Assembly (NCBI GenBank): GCA_900557405.1
Contig: USSF01000077.1
Coordinates: 1-8,140 of the forward strand
Source: an uncultured Prevotella sp.
Lineage (GTDB): Bacteria; Bacteroidota; Bacteroidia; Bacteroidales; Bacteroidaceae
DNA length: 8,140 nucleotides
Direction: 5' to 3'
Part shown: piece by piece, positions 1-6,252 of the stretch
How the letters are laid out: the number at the start of each line of letters is the position of its first letter
Position numbering within the stretch: the stretch's first letter is position 1
The notes under the pieces: model-generated
Database searches by the model: none
Seen by the model: only the letters and a program-made list of their open reading frames with translations
Told to the model about the DNA's origin: nothing
Made by a program: the position numbers and the translations under genes

Positions 1-13
1 AACGAGAGATGAT

Positions 14-50
14 GTCCTCCGGAAGAGAAATCCTCCGGAGGACTTTTTTT
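14..50 (+). terminator. Rho-independent terminator of an upstream gene
   Basis: A perfect 10-bp stem (GTCCTCCGGA at 14-23, TCCGGAGGAC at 34-43) with a 10-nt loop is followed at once by seven T residues (44-50). This is a classic intrinsic terminator for + strand transcription. It must end a gene lying left of the window, so xpt downstream starts a new transcription unit. Confidence 0.9.
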
Positions 51-64
51 GTTGTATGAAAAAA

Positions 65-95
65 ATTCTTCATTCTTCATTCTTCATTCTTCATT
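65..95. repeat. Heptamer tandem repeat (ATTCTTC) x4.4
   Basis: Four perfect head-to-tail copies of ATTCTTC (65-71, 72-78, 79-85, 86-92) plus a partial ATT. The repeat covers the place where the -33 box of the xpt promoter should lie. A shorter, degenerate relative occurs at about 6090-6110. Short perfect repeats like this can change copy number by slippage; any effect on xpt expression is inference. Confidence 0.85.
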
Positions 96-111
96 AAAAT
101 TCATACCTTTG
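81..111 (+). promoter_or_regulatory. Probable xpt promoter (Bacteroidota type)
   Basis: TACCTTTG at 104-111 matches the Bacteroidota -7 consensus TAnnTTTG exactly. The expected -33 TTTG, 19-21 bp upstream, falls inside the ATTCTTC heptamers and is represented only by T-rich sequence. Transcription would begin near 117-119, giving a leader of about 25 nt. That is too short to hold a purine riboswitch of the kind that precedes xpt in Bacillus. Confidence 0.65.
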
Positions 112-142
112 CTGCAATAAAGGAAAACATCAATATTAAGAT

Positions 143-709
143 ATGGATATTTTAAAAGATAGAATAATGCAGGACGGCAAGTGCTATCCTGGGGGAATAT
201 TGAAGGTGGACAGCTTCATCAACCATCAGATGGACCCGAACTTGATGATGGATTGTGCGAAGGAGTTTGTCAGGCTCTTCAGCGATTTGAATATAAACAA
301 AATCGTCACTATAGAGGCAAGCGGCATCGCTCCCGCAATCCTTGTGGGCTATATCCTGCAGCTTCCGGTGGTGTTCATCAAGAAGAAGCAGCCGAAGACC
401 ATGGACAATATGCTTTCCACCATGGTACATTCCTTTACCAAGGACAGGGATTATACGGTATGCATCAGCAATAGCTTCCTTACGGATAAAGACCATGTCT
501 TGTTCATTGATGATTTTCTTGCCAACGGCAATGCGGCAAATGGCGTGATAGAGCTTTGCGAGCAGGCAGGGGCAACGATTGAGGCGATGGGCTTCATCAT
601 TGAGAAGGCTTTCCAGCATGGAGGGGATTTCCTGCGTTCAAAAGGCTTCAGATATGAGGCTCTTGCAACTGTAGAGAGTCTTGATGACTGCAAGATAGTG
701 CTGAAGTAG
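143..709 (+). CDS. xpt: Xanthine phosphoribosyltransferase
   Basis: Predicted cytoplasmic purine-salvage enzyme that converts xanthine and PRPP to XMP and pyrophosphate. The 188-residue length is close to the roughly 190 residues usual for Xpt. The N-terminal half has the Xpt-like stretch [13 protein letters not shown] (20-32) and [10 protein letters not shown] (56-65). The PRPP-binding motif [13 protein letters not shown] is at 119-131, with the two adjacent acidic residues typical of type I phosphoribosyltransferases. The ATG start lies about 25 nt after the predicted transcription start. It is preceded by a terminator and its own promoter, so it is probably first in its transcript; about 73 bp separate it from the next gene. 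The specificity for xanthine over other purines comes from overall resemblance to Xpt and is not proven by one residue. Confidence 0.93.
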   Translation: MDILKDRIMQDGKCYPGGILKVDSFINHQMDPNLMMDCAKEFVRLFSDLNINKIVTIEASGIAPAILVGYILQLPVVFIKKKQPKTMDNMLSTMVHSFTKDRDYTVCISNSFLTDKDHVLFIDDFLANGNAANGVIELCEQAGATIEAMGFIIEKAFQHGGDFLRSKGFRYEALATVESLDDCKIVLK

Positions 710-730
710 TATTTTTATATACCTGTTCTT

Positions 731-761
731 TTTGATATCAGTTATATATTAGTTATATATC
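731..761 (+). promoter_or_regulatory. Possible promoter for the YraN-family gene
   Basis: TTTG at 731-734, a 19-bp spacer, then TATATATC at 754-761, which fits TAnnTTTG with two mismatches. The same stretch holds an 11-bp tandem direct repeat (AGTTATATAT at 740-749 and 751-760). Transcription would begin about 15 nt before the start codon. The match is partial and the region is AT-rich, so chance is possible. Confidence 0.35.
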
Positions 762-782
762 ATTAAAACCACATTATATCAG

Positions 783-1154
783 ATGGCCCAGCATAACGAA
801 CTCGGCAAATGGGGAGAGGACCTTGCAGCAAGGATGCTTGAGGACAAAGGGTACCGGATTATTGCCAGGGACTGGAGGGACGGGCACAAGGACCTTGATA
901 TTGTCGCCATAGATGACGGCTGGCTCGTTGTCGTAGAGGTGAAGACAAGGCGCAACGATGTTTTCCTCTCGCCCGAACAGGCCGTTGACCGCAGGAAGAT
1001 AAAGAACATCACGCTGGCGGCAAACAGGTTCGTCAAATCAAACCTTATCGACCTGCCGATTCGTTTCGACATAATAGCCATTACCGGTACAGACGGGGAA
1101 CATTGCAAGGTTGACCATATCGAGGATGCATTCATGCCGTATTATTTCCGGTAG
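783..1154 (+). CDS. YraN family (UPF0102) nuclease-like protein
   Basis: A 123-residue protein of the widespread YraN/UPF0102 family, which has the PD-(D/E)XK (Holliday-junction-resolvase-like) fold. The family hallmarks are visible: GKWGEDLAARMLEDKGYRI (8-26), the acidic D39 in KDLDIVAIDD, and the E-V-K triad E52-K54 in VVVEVKTRRND, followed by a conserved PEQAVDRRKIKNI stretch (64-76). These are the expected metal-binding and catalytic residues, so the nuclease core looks intact. The cellular role of the family is poorly defined; a part in DNA processing is inferred from the fold. The length is typical (about 120 residues). The ATG at 783 lies just before the conserved GE motif, which supports this start. 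It is followed by birA after 107 bp. Confidence 0.9.
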   Translation: MAQHNELGKWGEDLAARMLEDKGYRIIARDWRDGHKDLDIVAIDDGWLVVVEVKTRRNDVFLSPEQAVDRRKIKNITLAANRFVKSNLIDLPIRFDIIAITGTDGEHCKVDHIEDAFMPYYFR

Positions 1155-1202
1155 ACATTGGTTTGTATCCGGCAGCCAAGGTCTGATATCCGATAGGTGA
1201 GG

Positions 1203-1232
1203 CTTGATTCCCGCCAGCCAATGATAAATGTG
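1203..1232 (+). promoter_or_regulatory. Possible birA-pyrH promoter
   Basis: TAAATGTG at 1225-1232 matches TAnnTTTG with one mismatch, and CTTG at 1203-1206, 18 bp upstream, resembles the -33 TTTG. Transcription would start near 1240, giving a leader of about 20 nt before the TTG start of birA. It lies in the only sizeable gap between the YraN-family gene and birA, where a promoter would be expected. No terminator is evident in this gap, so readthrough from upstream is also possible. Confidence 0.35.
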
Positions 1233-1261
1233 ATAATAAGAAACAAACGAGAGAACGAGAA

Positions 1262-2074
1262 TTGGAAAAGATAAAGATAATAGAGATTGAAGAGACGGAT
1301 TCCACCAACCACTTCCTGCATGACTACGACGGGGAGGAAGGCGAACTGATGACCGTAGCCGTATGCCGCAAGCAGACGGCAGGGCGCGGCAACGGGACCA
1401 ACACGTGGGAGAGCGAGGAGGGCAAGAACCTCACCTTCAGCGTGAAGGTGCATCCCGTGGGCGTGCCGGCAAACCGCCAGTATGTCCTGCTTGAGGCGAT
1501 GGCACTGGCAGTAAGGAATGTGCTTGCCGCAGAGGTGGAGAGCGTAAGGAGCTGGTCGATGCTCGAAGACTACGACTTCATGTTCGGACGTTCCGTTGCG
1601 AGTGGGACCGACTGTCGCGGATTCACCATCAAATGGCCCAACGACATCTATTGGGATGACCGCAAGATAAGCGGAACGCTGTCGGAATGTGAGATTAACA
1701 GCCGTGGCGTGAAGAGCTGCATCATCGGCACGGGAATCAACATCAATCAGATGCAGTTTCTCAGCGATGCGCCCAATCCGATTTCCCTCGCCCAGATAAT
1801 GAGGCGCGAAATCCCCCTGAAACGCATCCTAAACGCTGTTCTGGACGCTTTCTCCCTCTATCTTGACCGAGTGAACAAAGGCGACTTTGAAAGCCTGCAC
1901 AAGGAATATATGGCTGTCCTCTACCGTCGCATCGGTTCCTACGGCTATTCGGATGCCTCGGGCGAGTTCTATGCCCGCATCGAGGAAGTCCGTCCTGACG
2001 GCCGTCTGCTGCTGCGCCGCGACGACGGCACCCTTTCGGAATATGAGTTCAAGGAAGTGAAGTTTATAAGATAA
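1262..2074 (+). CDS. birA: Biotin--[acetyl-CoA-carboxylase] ligase
   Basis: Predicted biotin protein ligase: it makes biotinyl-5'-AMP from biotin and ATP and transfers biotin to a lysine of the biotin carboxyl carrier protein for fatty acid synthesis. Motifs in order are ETDSTN (11-16), the biotinyl-AMP loop GRGNGTNTWES (41-51), KWPNDI (124-129), DRKISGTL with the catalytic-type K135, and GTGININ (156-162), followed by a C-terminal SH3-like part (about 220-270). There is no N-terminal helix-turn-helix, so this is a group I, non-repressor enzyme. The start is TTG: the next in-frame ATG (residue 30) would remove ETDSTN, and no in-frame ATG, GTG or TTG lies upstream. The stretch between AVRNVL and KWPND (about 90-123) looks longer than in the E. 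coli enzyme, suggesting a lineage insertion. pyrH follows after 19 bp. Confidence 0.93.
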   Translation: MEKIKIIEIEETDSTNHFLHDYDGEEGELMTVAVCRKQTAGRGNGTNTWESEEGKNLTFSVKVHPVGVPANRQYVLLEAMALAVRNVLAAEVESVRSWSMLEDYDFMFGRSVASGTDCRGFTIKWPNDIYWDDRKISGTLSECEINSRGVKSCIIGTGININQMQFLSDAPNPISLAQIMRREIPLKRILNAVLDAFSLYLDRVNKGDFESLHKEYMAVLYRRIGSYGYSDASGEFYARIEEVRPDGRLLLRRDDGTLSEYEFKEVKFIR

Positions 2075-2093
2075 AGACCAAAATACAAATACA

Positions 2094-2804
2094 ATGGCAA
2101 AGTATAAGAGAATATTGCTGAAGCTCAGCGGCGAGAGTCTTATGGGCAAGCAGAACTACGGTATCGACGTGGAGCGTCTGAACGACTACGCACGCCAGAT
2201 AAAGGAAGTACACGAGATGGGCGTACAGATAGGAATCGTAATCGGCGGCGGAAACATCTTCCGTGGCCTGAGCGGAGCGGGCAAGGGCTTCGACCGCGTC
2301 AAGGGCGACCAGATGGGTATGTGCGCCACGGTAATCAACTCCCTCGCCCTCAGTTCGGCCCTCGGCGCAGTAGGCGTCAAGACAAAGGTGCTGACGGCAA
2401 TCCGCATGGAGCCAATCGGCGAGTTCTACAACAAGTGGAAGGCGATTGAGGCGATGGAGGCAGGCTACGTCTGCATCTTCTCAGCAGGAACGGGTAGTCC
2501 GTATTTCACCACCGACACCGGTTCGTCGCTCCGCGGCATCGAGATAGAGGCCGACGTGATGCTCAAGGGAACCCGTGTTGACGGCATCTACACCGCCGAC
2601 CCCGAAAAGGACCCTACGGCAACGAAGTTCAGCGAAATCACCTACGATGAGATCTATACACGCGGTCTGAAGGTGATGGACCTCACCGCCACGACAATGT
2701 GCAAGGAGAACAACCTTCCGATCTATGTCTTCAATATGGATATCGTGGGAAATCTGAAGAAGGTGATGGACGGCGAGCAGATAGGCACCCTGGTGCATAA
2801 CTAA
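2094..2804 (+). CDS. pyrH: UMP kinase
   Basis: Predicted bacterial UMP kinase of the amino-acid-kinase family, which phosphorylates UMP to UDP with ATP in pyrimidine nucleotide synthesis; family members are hexameric cytoplasmic enzymes. Its 236 residues match the family (about 240). Visible motifs are KRILLKLSGESLMG (5-18), the glycine-rich IVIGGGNIFRG (48-58), the UMP-binding region DQMGMCATVINSLAL (72-86), GTGSPYFTTDT (132-142), and KGTRVDGIYTADPEKDP (158-174), which is the ATP-binding segment. The ATG at 2094 gives the typical short N-terminus. It is 19 bp after birA, consistent with one operon, although the functional link is only general housekeeping. An intrinsic terminator ends the transcript at 2848-2877. 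Confidence 0.97.
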   Translation: MAKYKRILLKLSGESLMGKQNYGIDVERLNDYARQIKEVHEMGVQIGIVIGGGNIFRGLSGAGKGFDRVKGDQMGMCATVINSLALSSALGAVGVKTKVLTAIRMEPIGEFYNKWKAIEAMEAGYVCIFSAGTGSPYFTTDTGSSLRGIEIEADVMLKGTRVDGIYTADPEKDPTATKFSEITYDEIYTRGLKVMDLTATTMCKENNLPIYVFNMDIVGNLKKVMDGEQIGTLVHN

Positions 2805-2834
2805 CCCCCAAAACAGGTGCAAAACTAATCCCCC
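2792..2834 (+). repeat. Short direct repeat spanning the pyrH stop
   Basis: GGTGCATAACTAACCCCC (2792-2809) is repeated 24 bp later as GGTGCAAAACTAATCCCCC (2816-2834). Both copies contain a TAA in the same reading frame, so a second in-frame stop follows the true pyrH stop. It looks like a small local duplication of the gene end. Confidence 0.6.
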
Positions 2835-2847
2835 GATATTAAATACA

Positions 2848-2877
2848 GCCTCTCCACAGCCGGGGAGGCTTTTTTTT
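2848..2877 (+). terminator. Rho-independent terminator after pyrH
   Basis: Stem GCCTCTCC (2848-2855) pairs with GGGGAGGC (2862-2869), with one G-U wobble and a six-base loop, and is followed by eight T residues (2870-2877). The T-tract ends only six bases before the ATG of the glycerate kinase gene, leaving no room for a promoter between them. Confidence 0.9.
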
Positions 2878-2883
2878 ATTCTT

Positions 2884-3945
2884 ATGAAATACATACTTGC
2901 AACAGATTCATTCAAGGGCAGTCTCTCATCCACCGAAGTGGAGGAGACAATGGCCGGAGAATTCAACAGAAAAGGAATAGAAACGCAGTGTCTGCCGATG
3001 AGCGACGGCGGCGAGGGCATGCTCCAAGCCTTCACCCATGCCTTGGGCGCAACCCTCGAACCTGTTTACATCCACGACCAGATGATGCGCCGCGTGGATG
3101 CCCAATACGGGATGACCGCCGACGGCACGGCGATAATCGAGGTGGCACAGGCTTGCGGACTGACCCTCGTAAAGGAAGAAGAGCGCAACCCGATGCGCTC
3201 CACCACCTATGGAGTGGGGGAGCTGCTGTCGAGAGCCATTAAGCGCGGCTGCCGCAACTTCATCATCGGTCTTGGCGGCACAGGTACGAGCGATGCCGGA
3301 ATAGGAATGATACGTGCGCTCGTTGACATCTTCGCCCGTGGCAAGAACTTCAACGAGGCGATGAATACGGAGCTTGGCGAATGCCGTTTCACTCTTGCCT
3401 CAGATGTGGACAATCCCCTGTGCGGCGAGAACGGTGCAGCCCGGGTATATGCCCCGCAGAAGGGAGCCACACCGGAGATGGTAGAACAGCTCGACAGGAG
3501 AGCAAGACTCTTTGCCGAGAAATCAGCTTTGCATTTCGGCTTCGACAAGTCAAACGAACCGGGAGCCGGAGCCGCCGGCGGTTTGGGCTATGCCTTCATG
3601 CAGTATCTCGGGGCGGAGATGAAGCCGGGAGCAGACCTTCTTCTGGATCTTACGGGCTTCGACGATAAGATAAAGGGTGCCGATATGGTGATAACGGGCG
3701 AGGGTCGTGCTGACCGCCAGACCCTGATGGGAAAGCTGCCGCAGCGCATATTGATGCGTGGCAAGCAGTTGGGTATTCCCGTGGGACTTGTTGCCGGCGG
3801 CATAGATGACAAGGAAGAGCTTCTTTCCGCAGGCTTCTCCTTCGTGGAGAGCATAACGCCGGAAGGCATGCCGTTGGAAGAGGCAATAAAAAAAGAAGTG
3901 GCATTCAGCAACCTTCGTCGCTTTGCCACTTCATTTATCTCCTGA
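2884..3945 (+). CDS. Glycerate kinase (GlxK/GarK family)
   Basis: Predicted glycerate kinase that uses ATP to phosphorylate D-glycerate to a phosphoglycerate, feeding it into lower glycolysis. The whole protein carries the family pattern: ATDSFKGSLSS (6-16), MSDGGEGML (39-47), IIGLGGTGTSDAGIGM (127-142), SDVDNPLCGENGAA (173-186), PGAGAAGGLGYA (226-237) and ITGEGRADRQTLMGK (270-284). At 353 residues it is slightly shorter than many members (about 375-380), but no motif is missing. The ATG at 2884 gives the standard MKYILATDSFKG opening. Since the pyrH terminator ends six bases upstream, expression must come from readthrough or from a promoter upstream of or overlapping that hairpin. Whether the product is 2- or 3-phosphoglycerate cannot be read from the sequence. 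Confidence 0.93.
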   Translation: MKYILATDSFKGSLSSTEVEETMAGEFNRKGIETQCLPMSDGGEGMLQAFTHALGATLEPVYIHDQMMRRVDAQYGMTADGTAIIEVAQACGLTLVKEEERNPMRSTTYGVGELLSRAIKRGCRNFIIGLGGTGTSDAGIGMIRALVDIFARGKNFNEAMNTELGECRFTLASDVDNPLCGENGAARVYAPQKGATPEMVEQLDRRARLFAEKSALHFGFDKSNEPGAGAAGGLGYAFMQYLGAEMKPGADLLLDLTGFDDKIKGADMVITGEGRADRQTLMGKLPQRILMRGKQLGIPVGLVAGGIDDKEELLSAGFSFVESITPEGMPLEEAIKKEVAFSNLRRFATSFIS

Positions 3946-3998
3946 CCTCGCTCCTTGTCTGCTCGTATCTTGTCCCCCTTGTCAACAGTTTAATGCCA

Positions 3999-4055
3999 AT
4001 CGGCCATTAGGACAAACAGTCATAAAGAGACACAATAAATGTCCTGATGGCCGGT
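3999..4055. repeat. Imperfect inverted repeat between convergent genes
   Basis: The 16-base arms ATCGGCCATTAGGACA (3999-4014) and TGTCCTGATGGCCGGT (4040-4055) pair fully if two G-U wobbles are allowed in + strand RNA. The loop is 25 nt. It lies between the 3' ends of the glycerate kinase (+) and FKBP (-) genes, so a bidirectional transcription end is the natural reading. The long loop and the lack of a T-tract on either side make it an atypical terminator. Confidence 0.6.
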
Positions 4056-4066
4056 TATGGTAAAAC

Positions 4067-4465
4067 TCAGGCAATCCCCAGCAGCTCAATCTCGAAGATG
4101 AGCGTGGAACCGCCCGGTATTCCCGGCTGCGAGAACTTGCCGTAGCCCTTCTCCGCCGGGATATATACCTCCCATTTGTCGCCCACGCACATCTGCTGCA
4201 TGGCGATGATCCATCCGTCGATAAGGTCGCAGAGACGTACGGCGAGCGGTGCGCCGCCGAGCGATGAGTCGAATTTCTTGCCGTTTATCGTCCTGCCCGT
4301 GTAGTGTGCCGTCACAATGCTGCGCCTCGACGGGTGGCGCCCGTCGTTGAGACCCTCCTTCAATACCTTATAATATATACCTCCGGGAATCTCCCTTACA
4401 CCTTCCTCCTTTGCCTTTTCGGCGAGCCATTCCATGTTCGCCTTGGCATATTCCTGTTTCTTCAT
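4067..4465 (-). CDS. FKBP-type peptidyl-prolyl cis-trans isomerase
   Basis: A 132-residue single-domain FKBP that should catalyse cis-trans isomerisation of proline peptide bonds during protein folding. Family signatures are VTAHYTGRTINGKKFDSS (about 66-83), LIDGWIIAMQQMCVGDKWEVYIPAEKGYG (about 96-124 in the longest reading, about 20 fewer from this start) and PGGSTLIFEIELLGI at the C-terminus. There is no signal peptide or lipobox, so it should be cytoplasmic, unlike many Bacteroidota FKBPs. I chose the ATG at 4465 (MKKQEYAKAN); an open frame extends to 4525, but that extension lies inside the 3' end of the preceding ATPase gene and does not look like FKBP. Only 16 bp separate it from that ATPase, and I see no promoter in between, so cotranscription is likely. 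Confidence 0.9.
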   Translation of the reverse strand: MKKQEYAKANMEWLAEKAKEEGVREIPGGIYYKVLKEGLNDGRHPSRRSIVTAHYTGRTINGKKFDSSLGGAPLAVRLCDLIDGWIIAMQQMCVGDKWEVYIPAEKGYGKFSQPGIPGGSTLIFEIELLGIA

Positions 4466-4481
4466 ATAATGATATATTTTG

Positions 4482-5792
4482 TTATTCGTTTTCAGTGATG
4501 TGTTCCAAGAATCCCCTTGCCCCATATAGCGGCACGTTGGTGATGCTCTCCTGCTCCCTGTAGTCGCTCATCGAGAAGCGTATTCCATGCATTCCGGGGT
4601 TGTTCGCAATGGTGGTCTTCAATGATTTAGCCTGAAGGTTCTCCTCCGCTTTCACTTCTATGGGAATGGTCCGGGTTCCGGCTTGTATCACGAAGTCGAG
4701 CTCCAGCTGACTGTTTTCCTTGCTATAATAATATATAGGTATCTTGCGCAGCGATTCCATCTGGCAGCAGATGAAATTCTCCGTAAAATCCCCTTTCCCT
4801 GTATTGTCCTTGTTCGGGAGCAGCAGCATGGCAGGCGGCGTCTTGCTCATTGCCCCGAGGAGTCCGCAGTCCAGCATATACAGCTTGAATGCGCTGATAT
4901 CCTCATGTATCTTCAGTGGGATATCCAGTGATTTCACGCGGCTTATCTTGTAAACCAGTCCGGCATCAATGAGCCATTGTATGGCGAGTTCATATTCCTT
5001 TGCCCTTGCTCCCTGCTTTATCACGCCATATATGAATTTCTTGTTCTCCTTTGCCAGCTGCGAAGGTATGGAGTTCCATACCTGGTTGATTCTCACGGTC
5101 TGTTCTGCAGGTGCGTGTTTGGAAATGTCCTTTTCGTAGGCCTTGATTATTTCTTCCTGCACCTCCCTCACGGCGTTTGCGTCATTCGTGTCGATGAATT
5201 TTTTCACGGCTTCAGGCATTCCGCCCGTCATGTAATATTCCCTCAGGTGCTGGATGTAAATAGTATTCAGAGATTTCACCACATCCCACATCCCGTTTGC
5301 CAACAGGTCCATCTGTTGCTTGAATCCCCTTGCCCAGAGAAACTCCTCGTATGTCATAGGGTGCATTTCCAGTGTGTTCACCTTTCCCACAGGATACGAC
5401 TCCCCTTGGTGCAGCGTAAGTCCGAGCAGAGATCCCGCCACAGCCACGTGATACTCCCTTGCTTCCTCGCAGAAATATTTCAGCGAGGCGAGTCCGTGGG
5501 CCGCTTCCTGTATCTCGTCCATGATAATCAGGGTCTTCCCTGCTTGAATGTTTGTGCCGGTTATGGCACTGATGGTGAGCAGGATCCTCTCCGTATTGTA
5601 GTCTTGCTTGAACAAATCCCTGACCATGGCATTGTTGTCACAGTTGATATAGGCCACGTTTTCAAATTCCCTCCGCCCGAATTCCTTCAGGATATAGGTC
5701 TTCCCCACCTGTCTCGCTCCGAGCAGGATAAGAGGTTTCCGGTCCACCCTGTTTTTCCAATCCACAAGGTCCTTCATTATGAATCTTTCCAT
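4482..5792 (-). CDS. ATPase 1: AAA_14 / DUF4143 protein
   Basis: A 436-residue P-loop ATPase with an AAA_14-type N-terminal domain and a DUF4143-type C-terminal region; the family is common in Bacteroidota but I know no established function. Walker A is GARQVGKT (25-32), Walker B LIIMDEIQE (88-96), and the sensor-like AVAGSLLG is at 117-124. YYMTGGMPEAV (186-196) is a typical family motif. The C-terminus carries a PD-(D/E)XK-like signature: D366 in LELDFVIQ, then E379 and K381 in PIEVKAEE. I chose the ATG at 5792 (MERFIMKD), which aligns with the start of the paralogue; a TTG at 5798 and an ATG at 5777 are alternatives. A strong promoter and a four-unit repeat array lie directly upstream. The FKBP gene follows after 16 bp. 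Confidence 0.93.
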   Translation of the reverse strand: MERFIMKDLVDWKNRVDRKPLILLGARQVGKTYILKEFGRREFENVAYINCDNNAMVRDLFKQDYNTERILLTISAITGTNIQAGKTLIIMDEIQEAAHGLASLKYFCEEAREYHVAVAGSLLGLTLHQGESYPVGKVNTLEMHPMTYEEFLWARGFKQQMDLLANGMWDVVKSLNTIYIQHLREYYMTGGMPEAVKKFIDTNDANAVREVQEEIIKAYEKDISKHAPAEQTVRINQVWNSIPSQLAKENKKFIYGVIKQGARAKEYELAIQWLIDAGLVYKISRVKSLDIPLKIHEDISAFKLYMLDCGLLGAMSKTPPAMLLLPNKDNTGKGDFTENFICCQMESLRKIPIYYYSKENSQLELDFVIQAGTRTIPIEVKAEENLQAKSLKTTIANNPGMHGIRFSMSDYREQESITNVPLYGARGFLEHITENE

Positions 5793-5811
5793 GCACAAAA
5801 TGTATTTGCGG

Positions 5812-5842
5812 CAAATGTACTGAAAATTAATGAGATACCAAA
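5812..5842 (-). promoter_or_regulatory. Promoter of ATPase 1
   Basis: On the - strand, TTTG (5839-5842) is followed by exactly 19 bp and then TACATTTG (5812-5819), a full match to the Bacteroidota -33/-7 consensus. Transcription would start near 5805, about 13 nt before the ATG, so the leader is very short. The repeat array ends only 6 bp upstream of the -33 box, so array-bound proteins would be placed next to RNA polymerase. Confidence 0.75.
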
Positions 5843-5856
5843 GTGTTTTACACTTT
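5840..5856. promoter_or_regulatory. Dyad overlapping the -33 box of ATPase 1
   Basis: A perfect 7-bp inverted repeat, AAAGTGT (5840-5846), TTT, ACACTTT (5850-5856), overlaps three bases of the -33 TTTG and the promoter-proximal edge of the repeat array. Its size and place suit a repressor operator; that role is inferred. Confidence 0.5.
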
Positions 5857-5970
5857 TATGAGGGACTTTTTGCTGAATCTTCACACTTTTATGAGGGACT
5901 TTTTGCTGAATCTTCACATTTTTATGAGGGACTTTTTGCTGGAACACCACATTTTTATGAGGGACTTTTC
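5849..5970. repeat. Array 1: four 33-bp repeats upstream of ATPase 1
   Basis: Four 23-bp cores (5849-5871, 5882-5904, 5915-5937, 5948-5970) recur with a period of exactly 33 bp, separated by 10-bp spacers. Read on the - strand the core begins AAAAAGTCCCTCATAAAA and ends with TG-rich bases; the middle spacers are identical, the distal one differs. Since 33 bp is 11 codons, a GTG-started open frame (6004 to 5777) runs through with the repeated peptide KVPHKNVKIQQ. That frame overlaps the ATPase start out of frame and resembles no protein I know, so I read the array as a DNA element. It sits just upstream of the promoter, as expected for a set of protein-binding sites. Confidence 0.9.
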
Positions 5971-6150
5971 CTTTAAATGCATAGATAAGTAATAATGATT
6001 CCACTTATATATCATAAATAAAGCAATTGTCGTCAACGGAAAGGCGGAGAGGCAGTTCTTTTAAACAATTTTGATGGTATCAGAAAAGTATTCATTCTTC
6101 ATTCTCATTCTACCTTGACAGGACAAGAGGGATTTCAGACGGATTTTGGT
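5971..6150. other. Intergenic DNA without a recognisable gene
   Basis: AT-rich sequence between array 1 and the palindromic element. It has a degenerate run of the ATTCTTC heptamer (about 6090-6110) and no open frame with a credible start on either strand. I see no convincing promoter here. Confidence 0.6.
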
Positions 6151-6252
6151 GTGAGGGCAAGTGTGAGGGGAGAAAGTTTGCCCTCACACTTACCCTCACC
6201 ACTGAAACCCCGATAAACAGGGCGTTTCAAGCGGAAAGTGAGGGTGTGAGGG
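6151..6252. repeat. Nested palindromic element with six GTGAGGG copies
   Basis: GTGAGGGCAAGTGTGAGGG (6151-6169) is matched by its near-perfect reverse complement at 6181-6199 (one mismatch in 19) across an 11-nt loop. A second hairpin follows: TGAAACCCC (6203-6211) pairs with GGG and GTTTCA (6220-6229) with one bulge. Then GTGAGGGTGTGAGGG (6238-6252) can pair with the same 6181-6199 arm, enclosing the inner hairpin. The middle arm therefore has two mutually exclusive partners. GTGAGGG occurs four times forward and twice reversed. A homopolymer stretch, A7-C-T7, follows at 6261-6275. It could be a REP-like or miniature mobile element, or an RNA structure; the sequence alone does not decide. 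Confidence 0.75.

Noticed and set aside
65..142. A purine riboswitch before xpt
   Set aside because: The predicted leader is about 25 nt, too short for the three-helix purine aptamer.
2481..3035. A 184-codon - strand frame across the pyrH-glycerate kinase junction
   Set aside because: It covers parts of two well-supported genes and a terminator on the opposite strand.
4466..4525. Upstream extension of the FKBP gene to 4525
   Set aside because: It overlaps the end of ATPase 1 and adds residues unlike FKBP; the ATG at 4465 gives a normal N-terminus.
4977..5861. A long + strand open frame of 294 codons
   Set aside because: It is antisense to ATPase 1, whose motifs are clear; the translation is rich in Cys, His and Phe and resembles no family.
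5849..5970. A CRISPR array
   Set aside because: The spacers are only 10 bp and two are identical; no cas genes are present.
5777..6004. A 75-codon open frame on the - strand encoding four KVPHK repeats
   Set aside because: It starts with GTG, overlaps the ATPase 1 start out of frame, and exists because the 33-bp repeat preserves frame. The second array, of like architecture, does not preserve frame, so a DNA element is the better reading.
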